A program made the position numbers and the translations under genes. The notes below the pieces were generated by a model. The model saw nothing but the letters and a program-made list of their open reading frames with translations. It had not been told where the DNA came from and did no database searches. From Hypsibius dujardini (Eukaryota > Tardigrada > Eutardigrada > Parachela > Hypsibiidae): a stretch of 48,235 nucleotides of DNA. The stretch spans positions 1 to 48,235 of the forward strand of contig LRSR01004377.1 in assembly GCA_001579985.1 (NCBI GenBank). The letters are read 5' to 3'. Below, piece after piece: positions 31,601 through 41,756 of this stretch. Within the stretch, counting starts at the first letter, position 1. Each line of letters starts with the position of its first letter.

Positions 31601-33388
31601 CATAGCACAATGAGATGCGGTTAATGCGCATCGCTTGATCCTGCACATTCCTTCATTTTTTGCGGTTGGCCTCCCAACTGTGTTTTTATCCACACCAATT
31701 GAAAGTGTTGTATAAGTGTACTGAGCAATTTGTTCTTCTCATTATTGTATTTGATTAAGGAGTTCTACGGTGGGTTTCCTTTTTATGTAGATTTGTGTCC
31801 ATCCAAAAACTAAAACTAAAAACTTTGGTTAAATTTATTGCGCCCGTCACAAGCAGCTACTTGCTGGGAGGCCACTCTAACTTGCAAGGAAAAATAACGC
31901 TGCTTTATGATTTTTTAATAACGCCTAGATTCTCCCACTGGCCTCAAAAAACATATACTGCTGTGTCAACCGATTAGAAATTGGATTTTAAGAGGGAAAG
32001 TGCCAAAATTCGTTAAAATTGAACCTTTTCACAAATTTGAATTTTTTACAGTGGCAATAAGGGAAAACGGAATCTTCCTGCAGTGTTTCTGCAGCAATAA
32101 AAATTTGCCAACATTTGTTTTCAAAGAATGGCTAACGAAATAAATTGTCGAAATCATCGTAATTATATCTTTATTAGAAACATATAAATCGGAATTATTT
32201 TGCGTTGCACCTCTGAAAATCGGCCCAATTAAATGTGATTAACACGTCCTTTGTTCCTGGTCCCTAGTGGGTCAGTGGTTTACCTGTGAGAAATGGCAAT
32301 CGACACTCGGCGGAAGTGGCTCGCATGAGCCTTCGGATGTTTGCGGAGGTCAAAAGCATTGCTAGCCTTAATATGGACGCTGACGGGGAGCCGGTGCGGT
32401 TGAAGCTGGGCCTCCATACTGGGGCCTGTGTTGCCGGCGTGGTCGGACTCAAGGCTCCGAGATATTGCCTGTAAATGCACCTATCCTTCAACTTAATATA
32501 CACAACGGCTTTGGCTTAACTCAAATTGGCGAATAATGTGGCTTGTTTTTTTATTTCAAGCTTTGGAGATACCATCAACACGACCTCACGAATGTGCACC
32601 ATCGCCAAAGGTATATACTGTGCGATGTTTGCTCATCATACAAGGAAATTACATCACTCACCCCGGCGAAATCTTCCACTTCTAACTATCTTCATGTATT
32701 CATCTGGTTTATTTGGCAATATGTCCATCGAGAAAGTCAAAATTAAACGAGACCTTCTATTTTAAATATATTTAAACACGCGTTATAGGTGGCGCTGCGA
32801 TATTGACAAGGTTGCAGTTTGATTGATTATTTGATCGGTGTTTTATTCAACTTATTACTGAAGTCATCAATCCAACAATCAATCTTACAGCTTCCCCTGT
32901 AACTTTGAAGTGCCCTCTATTCTATAACGCTGTGAACCACTTTTTAAATATTTAAAAGTGGAAGGTCTCGTTTATTGCCAATTTTTATAATTATATTGCC
33001 CGATAAAGCAGATGAATTCATGATGATAATCAAAAGGGGAAGATTTCATCGGGGATAGTAGTGCAAGATTTATTGAGATATATTACGTCACTGCCTAGAG
33101 ATTGCTGCTCGAATTTAATATAAATGACTTTTTTCGCTTTCCTTTCAGCAAATGAGATTGTTGTTAGTCGTAACACCAAACAATGTCTTGATGAGGCGCA
33201 CCCGGCACTGTTCCAGCTGGTATCTCGCGGTGAAACGGAAGTCAAGGTGTGAAAACTTAATGCCACTTCTGTCGAAGAAATTTGCTTAGAAACAAGAGTA
33301 TGACTTGGAACATTTTCCCTTTCAGGGTAAAGGGATGATGGAAACGTTTCGACTTGAAGGGACGACGGTTGTCAATAGCAATATTTGA
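22631..33388 (+). CDS. Receptor guanylate cyclase with degenerate metal-binding site
   Basis: Exons I can place: 22631-23048 (signal peptide), 23436-23480, 23514-23801, 24163-24206, 25306-25431, probably 26018-26159, then 27484-27592 (TM helix VLCLTVVFALFCVVEAF), 27680-27950, 28831-29019, 29269-29596, 30623-30941, 31009-31066, 31334-31468, 31558-31584, 32268-32470, 32561-32610, 33149-33246, 33326-33388. Ectodomain exons between 24207 and 25305 are unresolved. The kinase-homology domain is a pseudokinase as usual in the family: HGSLKSPNC, DYG, LWTAPEIL. The cyclase domain keeps KVET, LKAPRYCLFGDT and NTTSRM. However, FSDIVGFT reads FSGVTQFT (GGG at 31352) and IGDAY reads IQESY (GAA at 31573). 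Both metal-binding Asp are therefore changed. It sits in the plasma membrane; the ligand is unknown. It may be inactive alone or work as a heterodimer partner. Confidence 0.9.
25468..25971. mobile_element. Foldback element, family A, copy 1, in the receptor cyclase gene
   Basis: The left end (AGGGGCTCTTTGAGGGT, then GTCCGAACCAGAACCTCA) and right end (the complement of AGGGGCTCGTTTAGGG, then ATCGGAATCAGGACCTCA) form inverted repeats of about 75 bp. The interior also pairs imperfectly. It has no transposase frame. It lies directly after the exon ending at 25431. Confidence 0.8.
26018..26159 (+). CDS. Candidate pre-TM exon of the receptor guanylate cyclase
   Basis: This 142-bp stretch lies between two foldback elements. 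It has an acceptor (TACGGTAG) and donor (A/GTGAGT), enters in phase 0 and leaves in phase 1. That is exactly what is needed to join the exon ending at 25431 to the TM exon at 27484. The peptide begins ILASVSNATG and ends PSALALHF, with one N-glycosylation sequon. No family match is claimed; the support is phase and position only. Confidence 0.4.
26840..27378. mobile_element. Foldback element, family A, copy 2, in the receptor cyclase gene
   Basis: The left arm, AGGCTCGTTTAGAGTCCTTA then CGGAACCAGGACTCC and GGGGTGGGCAAATGGG, is mirrored at the right end (CCCTTTGCCCACCCC, GGTCCTGGTTCCGGCC, GGACCCTAAACGAACCTC). The arms are about 85 bp with few mismatches, and the inner part pairs more weakly. 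It is same-family and same-orientation as copy 1, about 1.4 kb away, within the same 2-kb interval before the TM exon. Confidence 0.85.
31083..31118. repeat. Perfect hairpin, 16-bp arms and 4-base loop
   Basis: The arm CAAAACTGAACTAATA is followed by CTCT and the exact reverse complement. It starts 16 bases into the intron that follows the exon ending at 31066, so in the pre-mRNA it would sit just downstream of a 5' splice site. Confidence 0.97.
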
Positions 33389-34002
33389 CGCTCTGGATAA
33401 AGAACTTCCATGTTTCACGCATGCGTTATTTGAATGAGCTATAAATGCCGCTGAGAAGATCTTCTGACTTTGTTACGCCCACAAACCTCCATCAATTTTA
33501 TTTCGTGTTTGGACGTTATTTCAGCAATAAGTACGGTAATGTATAATGATATTATTCCAGCACCATGGTTCTGAGTGTTCGTGTCGTGTCTCACGTACTC
33601 AAAACATACAATGTACATGCACGACAAGTCAAAGTCCCTTAAAATAATTCTGCACAAATGGCGCGCCGTAAGCCAGACTATTCCGCCTGACCAGTGTTTT
33701 TCAAATGTATTTAACATGCATTTTAAATGGCTCAACAAGCGCTGCTCATTTTAAATATAATGTATTGTTATGATGTATAATTTATAATATGAATAAATTA
33801 GACAATAATAAAATGTATTTCCAGACTTTTCAAAGTTACTCCAGAAAAACTGCTAGCAATTAAGTTTCAATGAATTTGTTCCATAAATGGTACTCGGCCT
33901 GGTCACCTTTTTACTTCAGGGACTAAAACGGGCTACAAACTGTTCTATTACGCAATTTTATTGTTACGTCATTTCCTCTCTCCTTTTTGTTTACGGATTA
34001 GA
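33389..34002. other. Convergent intergenic region between receptor cyclase and GPCR 1
   Basis: A 614-bp gap between two stop codons. It is AT-rich with no supported gene. It should hold both 3' UTRs; I saw no unambiguous AATAAA near either stop. Confidence 0.6.
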
Positions 34003-36801
34003 TTATGGTACAGAGAATTGTGCTGTCGTTGTCGAGGACTGCGACACTCGCTTGCCCTGCCCAGTAATAGTGATACCCTCCACATCCGGTGCAGAATTGG
34101 TCCGCGAAAAGTAAGGTTTAAGGAACTGCTCCAGCTTCTCAATGGTGTCTGGAAATGTCGCTCGCAGCTGCTGCCGGAATTTCTCGCTGAACGCGTAGTA
34201 CAGGTAAAAATTGATGGAGTAGTTGAACATGAGGAAGAAGGAAACGAAGGCCAGCCAGTACTCCTGCTCATAATTTGGGAAATGATATGTGCAGAAGGGT
34301 GGACGAGTGGCCAGCAGCAGAGCGTAGTAGGTGAAGCAAGGGAACTTAAAGATCAGACATTGAATGGCGCAGCCACGTGACAGGATGGTCGAGCCGTGAA
34401 AGCTGTCATCTGACGACGGTGTGCTAGAGTGCAGCTGACCTTCTCGTAGGTCTCGCGAGAGGATCTTTTCACGTCGACATAGGTATACAGTGATGAGAAT
34501 GTTTGTTGTAAGTAGAATTGTGAAGGCAATGACCCGGTCCAAGACCTGTTTATTAAAGGTAAACTAAAGTCCATGGTATTGCAAACATCTAACTTGGGAA
34601 GTATTTCAGATGCCGAATTCAAATGGACTCCTCCTTAAGTTTTATTAATACAGTCACATTTATGATGATTTTCGAAACTTATTTTACCTCGATTTTCAGA
34701 ACAAGATTTCATTTGACCCTGTCCCTCTCAAAATTCAATTTGAAATCAATTGGCATCGGCAGAATCTTGTTGGGGTCTGACTGGGCGGAACTGTGGGTTC
34801 ATTTCTGTAATGCCACACAATTTTTCTGTCAGTGATAAGAATGACCTGTAGCTCCTCGCCCTGAAATTTAAAAGGGATTCTATTGACGCCAATCGATTTC
34901 AAATTGAATTTTAAGAGGGATAGTGCCAAAAGTCTTCAAACGCAATCTTTTCTGAAAATTGACGTTTTCAAAATTAAGGAAACTTGAATCCTCCATTGTT
35001 TTTCCCACTTTGCATTCTGTCGAAAAAGGTCATTGCACAACAACGGTGAAATAAATTTTGAAAACCATCATGAATGTGGCTCTATTAAAAAAAACACAAA
35101 CCAGAATCATTTTGGACTCGGCATAAAACCCAACCCCAAAAACTCGCATTTTCGGGTTGCCTTGAAACATTACTTAAAAGACAATTAACCCCCCCCCCAC
35201 CCCGCAAAAAAAGTCAGTTAAGGCTCCGGTAAGCATTTGTCTTCATATAAACAGGAAATGAAGAAAATGCGGTTGTTTGACTTACGATGACGGTGTTGTG
35301 GACCGCACCCCAGTCGTTCATCCATTCAGGGCGTTCCTTGAGCCAAATGTGTTCCGGTAAGCCGGACTGCAGCCAAGAGAAGAAATTCAGCACAAAGAAG
35401 GTTGGTTTTATGAAACCGATGAGCAGAATAATGGAGACAGCTGTTAGGGCGTTGCTAGTTGTAAATCGTCCAAGAAAGCGAAGAGGGTTTGAGATGACCA
35501 GAAGTCGCTCCAGGGAGAAGGTGACCGTAATCCTGGGATGATGTACCAAAATGAAAAGACCAATTGAAAGCAGGGTAGGGGCGAAACGACAGTGAAGGAA
35601 TTTATTTTTAAATGACGAGGTTTCGACTTCGAGCACTTTTTTGATCCCGCATTCAGAGACACCTGTCGAGGCTTGAGTGAACACTCAGGCTTGGCGCAGG
35701 TCCCTCCATGTTGGGAGAATATATTTTTGGTCATCACATTTTTTGCTTCCATGTAGAATATGATACACCTCATTACGGATATAGTGTATGAAAATGTTGA
35801 AACTCACCCCCTTCGATAAGAAAGCTGGAAGGTATGTTTTGTAACTATAGCCCCTCAATAGGCGCAACAGGATGGAACGGTGGATGAGAGGGGGGGGGGA
35901 CGGTTAATTTGAGGGGTTGCGAGTGTGCTTCTAATTTGTATTAAAACAGCAGGAAAGCGTACCAAAAGTCAACATTAGTTTTTCATTCAAATTTGAGGCT
36001 CTTTGAGGCCTAATTAGCGAATAAAAATGGGAGGTTCAAAGCATTCAGAAAAAAATCCAAATTTGATGAAAGACTGATCCTTTTTAAATAGCTGTGACGA
36101 CTGGACTTGCCCTAGAATGAGGGGTTCTGGTTCCGAGCTGTAAGGACCCTAAACGAGCCTCTGAATGTACCCGTGGGGGGGGGGGAACTTAAACTCTGTG
36201 TGAATTATCTATTCAAACGTCTGGTTGCCCCTTAACTTTGATCTTTTATTCCAAAGTAAAGCTGTCCCCGCACAGGGCATCTCGAAAAGTTGGTTGCGCC
36301 ATTTTGTCCTGAAATTTGAGAAGCTTAGCTGCACTCACCAGTCAGATATAAAATAACAAGTTATAATTAGCCAGTCGTGTATTCCTTTGTACAGCCTGTC
36401 GAAACGGACGTAAGTGTGCAAGTCCAACAGGTTTGGATGGATTTTCTTCAGCCAGATTGGAAAGAACAACCACCTATTTTTGCCATATGGAGCATAAACA
36501 GTTTCAGAAGTAGGGTGTTAAACCTGGCACGAAGCAACTGCACAGCGACCTACATGATAAACAAGTCCGCCACTGCCATCGCCATGACAAAAACATCCGC
36601 GGTGGATTTCTGCTTGTTTCGTCGTATGATAATTAAGTTTAAGGTGTTGCCCAGCGAGCCAAAGACAAAGAAGAACGGGAAGCCCACGCCTTCCAGGAAG
36701 CGAATGCCGTGGTCATGGGGGAATATGGAATAGTTTCCTGTTATGTCGGAGTTTCGGCCGCAGCCATCCAGGAACTCGACTACAGTCGTCGCATTGCTCA
36801 T
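34003..36801 (-). CDS. Class A GPCR, FMRFamide-receptor-like, paralog 1, four exons, 390 aa
   Basis: Minus-strand exons: 36801-36554, 36473-36339, 35532-35286, 34545-34003; phases 2, 2, 0, stop at 34003. The start at 36801 (MSNATT, sequon) makes exon 1 exactly 248 bp, as in paralog 2. An in-frame ATG at 36858 is the alternative. TM1 is GFPFFFVFGSLGNTLNLIII (GN motif). TM2 reads STADVFVMAMAVADLFIM and MWLFFPIW. TM3 ends with SLERLLVISNP, where ERL replaces the usual DRY. TM6 has FKFPCFTYYALLLA and TM7 ends NYSINFYLYYAFS. The overall shape matches invertebrate peptide receptors of the FMRFamide-receptor type. The tail is Ser/Thr-rich. G-protein coupling at the plasma membrane is expected; the ligand cannot be inferred. 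Confidence 0.9.
34687..34965. mobile_element. Foldback element, family B, in intron 3 of GPCR 1
   Basis: The left arm (GATTTTCAGAACAAGATTTC, CCCTCTCAAAATTCAATTTG, then AAATCAATTGGC and AGAATC) is mirrored at 34876-34965 as GATTCTATTGACGCCAATCG, TTTCAAATTGAATTTTAAGA, then GGGAT and TCTGAAAAT. The arms are about 80 bp around a spacer of about 105 bp. Fragments with the same arm motifs occur near 30070-30115 and 31975-32020. Confidence 0.8.
35975..36163. mobile_element. Partial foldback element, family A, copy 3, in intron 2 of GPCR 1
   Basis: The segment ending at 36163 carries the family A right terminus: GGGGTTCTGGTTCCGAGC, then GTAAGGACCCTAAACGAGCC. Upstream interior motifs (CAAATTTGAGGCTC, ATGGGAGGTTCAAA) also match the family. 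A complete left arm was not found, so it is probably truncated. Confidence 0.65.
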
Positions 36802-39504
36802 CCTCTCGTCATGGAGGCCGGAAATATCTGCGAACGCTACTGTACTAGTCACGAGCATCGACCTTTTTAAGAATTATTAATACGTACTCACAGTGCAAAC
36901 AAAAGAACCAAACGATAGAGACTACCGCCTCTGTAAAGTCAACCCAATCGCTGAATACGGACACACATATTTGCACCTTCAAAAGTTCACGGCATGGCTC
37001 CATCTACAAATTGTATACCTTCCTTAGGGGTGTGATGTGTGTGTAAACTAATTGGTGGTAAACTTTTTATATATATATCCGCCGTATTGTTTGTTCAAAG
37101 CTTGTTAATCACCTCCGGTACGAGGAACTTTCTTTTGTGACTCGAAGGGCGAGTTATGTTAACAAAACGTGCGGGAAAAACATATTTACGATACCAACCT
37201 TTTCACACCTTTGTGCTGACTTGAGCTTTCGCTAACTCTGCAAATGTTTTCCAGCGAAGTGATCCATGTGCAGTTTGTTTTTGATTTCCGGCACGTTTAT
37301 TGTTGGATGCAAGTGCGCTGCAAGAAGGTTGTGGAGCATGTCGTTGGTGCCAAAGGGGTCAAGTATGCGTTCCCTTTACTTCATAGGATATGATTGATTG
37401 AATTTCTTGTGATTCAACAACCGGCTAACCTTGAGCTTGATTATGTCGTTGTCTTGATCCAGACTATTGAAAAGATTGCAGCAGTTTTACTACTGCCTTA
37501 CAAAAAAGATGACGATAAGCAAATGGGCTTGGACGTCGCAGCAGCCGATCATCTTTTACTTTCCATACCATTGTTTCAAGGGGATGTAAGCCGTGCCCCA
37601 CCAGGCAGATCCCGGGATGTTGGCTCACCGCCTTCGACCTTGACACCCGAGTCTGTATCGGCTACATTAAGGAAATGAATGGCATTTTTGTGCCCAGTGC
37701 TAGTACCACTTACCGGCCATTTTGGCAAGGTTGTTGACGAACGAGCTGGAGTGCATTTATTTGTGGGTGGGGCGACGTTACTTCACCAACAACTGCGCCC
37801 TGTATGTTGACCTCCCAGTTCGCCTTCATCCCGCTACCTGGACAATCTGAAACCGACGCGAGCTTTTGCCTTAATTCTCTGAAGATTGGGTGTTTCGACC
37901 CCTCCCCCCCGTTAAGGACGGGCTCGATCCATTTTGGATCACTTAAAAGAAACGATCTAAGGATTCTCGTTAGTATAAGTTAATATCATACGGAACTTTC
38001 CCTATGGATGAAAGACTGCATTTTAATGGCACTGGCTCATTCACCTTCACTCTCATTTGCGCATTCTCCCTGCGTGAAACGATTCATGTGTAAAACTTCT
38101 GGCAGTTGAAATAATAATAAAAAAACCAAAGTTAAATTCCGGATAACTTTCCCGCGTCCGCTTCCAGGTGATTTCTCTCCCCCGCACACAGCGCAAATAT
38201 AGGTGATTACAGTTTTGGGATAAATAAAACTGGCACAGGAACCGTGACGGGACACGTGGACTCCACGTACTGGAAGTAAACCAACTTGAGGGAGATTAGG
38301 GCTGCAGGGCTTTCGAAAATTTTTGCGGCAGGCAGGCATTGATTGATCGATTGGGTCGTTTGTTGAGGGCCTGACCAGAATCTGACCAGAATCGCTCATG
38401 GGTAGTCATGGCTTTGTAGACGGCAGATTTAGCCTGGGTACCTCTTTTCTATGAGCAGCGTCCGCGATGAATTGTACGAGCAGTTAAAGAAAACGAAGGC
38501 CAAAAACTGAATAACACAATCCGATGAGACGCGGAACGGCTGGGCCAGTTGTGAGCAACGAGGAGTTTTTATTTGTCCTTCATACTCGAACGTTGTCCGC
38601 AGATTATTCGCAGGTGGAGGCATAACGATGTCGTTTCAATTCATTTACGAAGAGAATGAAACGAAACAAATGTCAGAGATTTGAAGTTCTGAAGATAAAG
38701 GATGATATGTCAGTCAAAAGTGAGACAGGAAGCAAAAACGGCACGATGAGTTGAAATGCTGCTGCACGATAAAGTACAGCAAAATGAACTGTAACGCGTA
38801 TTGCTGGTTCTTTTCAGCCTCCGACACATTAGGCAGCTTGAAAAGCTCTTCCCAAATGCTTCCTGTTTTTCTTTTTTTTTACTTACTGATTTCTCTTCGG
38901 TTGATTGTTTGTTTTCTGTGTATGCAAAGCTTCAGTTTTACCGATTCGGAACTTTCCAAAAAAAATATGATGAATTTCAGTGAATCTAGTGAAAAAGATG
39001 ATCAATTTCAGAACAAACCTAGTCCAAACCTGATCCATTCTGGATCACCCTGGACCCGGCCACTTCTGGTCAGAAATTTCGAAAATTGTTTTCGAAATCA
39101 GATAGATCTAATCTTAACTTGATCAAACGACTTTGTATCAACAAATTGGACCAAAATTTGAGTTGTGAGAGCGGTGTTGCCGTCAAAGGGATTCAAAGGA
39201 ACACGCCCCGTCTTCAGAAAGTTAATTATCGTATTTGAATACAGCACGCATGCAGATTGAAAAAGAAGACTGTGATTTCATCGAAATAGTCGGTTTTAAT
39301 TAGATCACGCCGCGGCAGGCAAACTTAAGATGCTGATAAAAAACATGTCATCCAGGGATAGGCTGCGTTCTATAAAGCAGGCCTAAATTGGTGGTGAAGA
39401 ATCAAATAAATTGTAGAAAGAGTCTTCGCCCATTTTTTCGACAGGCGTTTGTGCCTATTCTCGTGGATTGATTTCTGGTAATTTAAATTTCCGATTAACT
39501 TAAC

Positions 39505-39746
39505 ATGAAGAATTTTGCCATCATCATTCTAATCGGGATGTCTGCCCTTCGAGGGCGATGTAAGGAGGGCACCAGTTGGTCGTCTTTCAATGTTGGTGGA
39601 CCGAGCGAGGTTCACCCGAGTGCAGCGTGAACTGCAACGGAGGCTCACGCCAGGACTACCACGCTTTAGGATACTGCTTTGAACAGGCACCGGAAGGTCT
39701 GTGCTTTCGCTGTTTCTATCCCGGACAGGCGCTGCGCCATCCGTAG
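39505..39746 (+). pseudogene. Cysteine-rich small secreted protein, frame-disrupted
   Basis: ATG 39505 opens a good signal peptide (MKNFAIIILIGMSALRG), but that frame stops at 39628. The overlapping frame carries six cysteines with spacings of 9, 3, 13, 8 and 2 residues, a pattern loosely like cysteine-stabilised defensin-type peptides, and stops at 39744. The leader and the Cys-rich part are therefore in different frames with no normal-sized intron between them. It is either a pseudogene, a sequence error or an unseen splice structure. The defensin-like label rests only on cysteine spacing. Confidence 0.35.
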
Positions 39747-39819
39747 TGCCCAAGTTTCACCACCGCGGCTGCAGTAACAGCAACCACAACGACAGCCACG
39801 TCTGCGATGGATCCCAGGA

Positions 39820-40269
39820 CGATGTGCGACGGAAGTTACGCCAAAGGATGCAGCTGTGACCGCGGATATTGCTATAAATTTAAGACCATTCTTGTCTGTC
39901 TATGGCCAGTGTAAGGTGCAGATGACCTGTGGAGACACAAATCGAACATCGTGGAGGGACACCGTCTTTAATCTGCCCATCGCTTTTTGGCTCGAAACAC
40001 GACACTGCAATTGTCAAACTGTAGGCCTCCTTTTTTTGCTCCTACAAAAACCGCAGCTACAATTGTTGCAACCACGAGTCGATTCAAGAACGTTGTGTGA
40101 CGACAGCTACGCCAAGGACTGCAGCTATGACCACGGATTCTGCTACAAATTCAAGATCATTCCCGGAGTTTCTAGCGAACCTCGGTGCTGGACACAACTG
40201 CTTGGCGTCACCGAACCGCAAGCCAAATACGCAGCTTGCTCCGTCCATAAGCAGTGCAACATGCAATGA
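39820..40269 (+). pseudogene. Tandem cysteine-rich modules, second copy open to a stop at 40267
   Basis: Two related modules lie about 270 bp apart. The first, from 39825, reads CDGSYAKGCSCDRGYCYKFK. The second, from 40095, reads CDDSYAKDCSYDHGFCYKFK and continues through three more cysteines to TGA at 40267. Each is preceded by Thr/Ala or Gln/Leu-rich sequence. The first module ends at an in-frame stop (39901 region), and the following cysteines (GQCKVQMTC) are in the frame of the second module, so one frame break separates them. This is local duplication of a secreted Cys-rich domain of no family I recognise. Whether it is expressed is unknown. Confidence 0.4.
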
Positions 40270-41756
40270 CCTGTGCTGACGGTGAGGAACATCGAGGTGG
40301 TACCAAGACTATTCCTAAGATTTGAGTGTATGTCTAGGCATCGGACTCTATTGCCTTGGACTTGACTACATTGAAGGTGCGGGTGATGTATTGGTTACTG
40401 CCGGATATCTCTTCCTATTCAGAAAGGCCATCAATGTGCGAATTGGGTTTTTTGAGGTCCATTTTTTATCCCTCTTACAAGAATATTGCATTGCGCTACA
40501 TTTTTATTCATTGATGATTTTTACGCTTACTGTAGAGTCATTCATTGTTCATTCATTGTTCATTTGAAGCGATGTGGAGGAACATTCGGAAAACTCTTCA
40601 CGTACACGGCCCTTCTGTATTTTATATTGGGTGTTCTTAATTTCCGATGTCTCGATGCGCTAAACCTGGCAAAAACAATGACAGTTATTGAAATCTTAAT
40701 TGAAATCGTCTATGGTGGTCGAAACGGTACCACAGTACGTTACAACTTGGCAGTCTATCTTTTTGTCCATACCAAAATGAATCCATTATTGCATCCCTTG
40801 ACCACACAATTATTTGGCATCATTTGGCATGACCAACCAGCCCCTAGGGGGGAGAAAAAAATTGAAAAAAAATTAGATAGTAAGATGGTAAAGATTATGC
40901 GGTATTAGATAGTACGGTATTTAAGATAGTAAATGTAACTGTTATCGATTGTCACCAGATTTAGAATAGTGTTTTTCGGGAGGGTAATTGCAGATTCCTT
41001 GGAGGAAGATGTGACGGATTATCTTGATAAACTTACTTTCGACGGCAACGATCAGCTCATGCAATAGTTTTGATTTTGACCCAGTTATTTTGTACTTTCA
41101 CTCTCTCTAACAGCACCGATGAACAAAAGGCAATATGCCAGCCAAAACGATGCCACTTTGTGTGAGCTAAGGGACGGCGAAAATTGACAATATCAACCTG
41201 TTAACTTTTGAAATTTTGTCCTTCTAAAACAACTAAGCTTGACGATTGATACTTATTATATGAGCATGCGTAAAAAATGGTCAGGTTTGAAGACCACTTG
41301 TACCGTACCATAAGAACGATAACTGCTGGTACTGTACAGAATTCCTGTATATCGATAAGATAATCGGATAAAGTGACAACAAACAACGCACAACAACTGA
41401 TAATAAATAAGGTGGCCAATCAATTTTGATTTATATGCCATTGTTTCGACAGGTGCAGTGGGATTTTCGGCGAGTATTAACACATCTATTTTCCTATCGG
41501 AAACTATCCCCGTATCATGTCTTCAACGGAAAATCGATCGACTTGCCCTTCCTTATTTCATTCGTCAGAACTTCCGCGTTCAAGTCGCTTCGAGGTCAAA
41601 ATCAACTTATCTTTTCTGCCGCTATTTGAACACTGGGAACCCCTTACACGATAACCTTCAACGGGCTGAAATATGGAGCACAACATGCGTGAAATAGGCG
41701 GAAACCTTCGACAGAAAAACGTCCTGTTCACATTAATTTTTATTGGCTGATGGAAA

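Larger units (their letters stand above)
36859..41756. other. 4.9-kb interval between head-to-head GPCR genes, with decayed coding fragments
   Basis: Contains both GPCR promoters and several coding-like fragments that do not assemble into an intact gene. At 37255-37370 a plus-strand frame reads EVIHVQFVFDFRHVYCWM after a possible acceptor. At about 37580-37735 another reads a Cys-rich stretch (PGCWLTAFDLDTRVCIGYIK) ended by a stop. At about 37736-37850 a third frame reads ECIYLWVGRRYFTNNCALY. The frame changes between these pieces and there are no clean introns. Cys-rich modules at 39505-40269 are listed separately. 40300-41756 shows no supported gene. Confidence 0.45.

Noticed and set aside
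38037-38623. Two minus-strand open frames of 120 and 64 codons
   Set aside because: No family, no leader at the start and no splice sites joining them convincingly.
38751-39122. 123-codon plus-strand frame with a hydrophobic middle
   Set aside because: T-rich composition explains the hydrophobic run. No splice support or recognisable motif.
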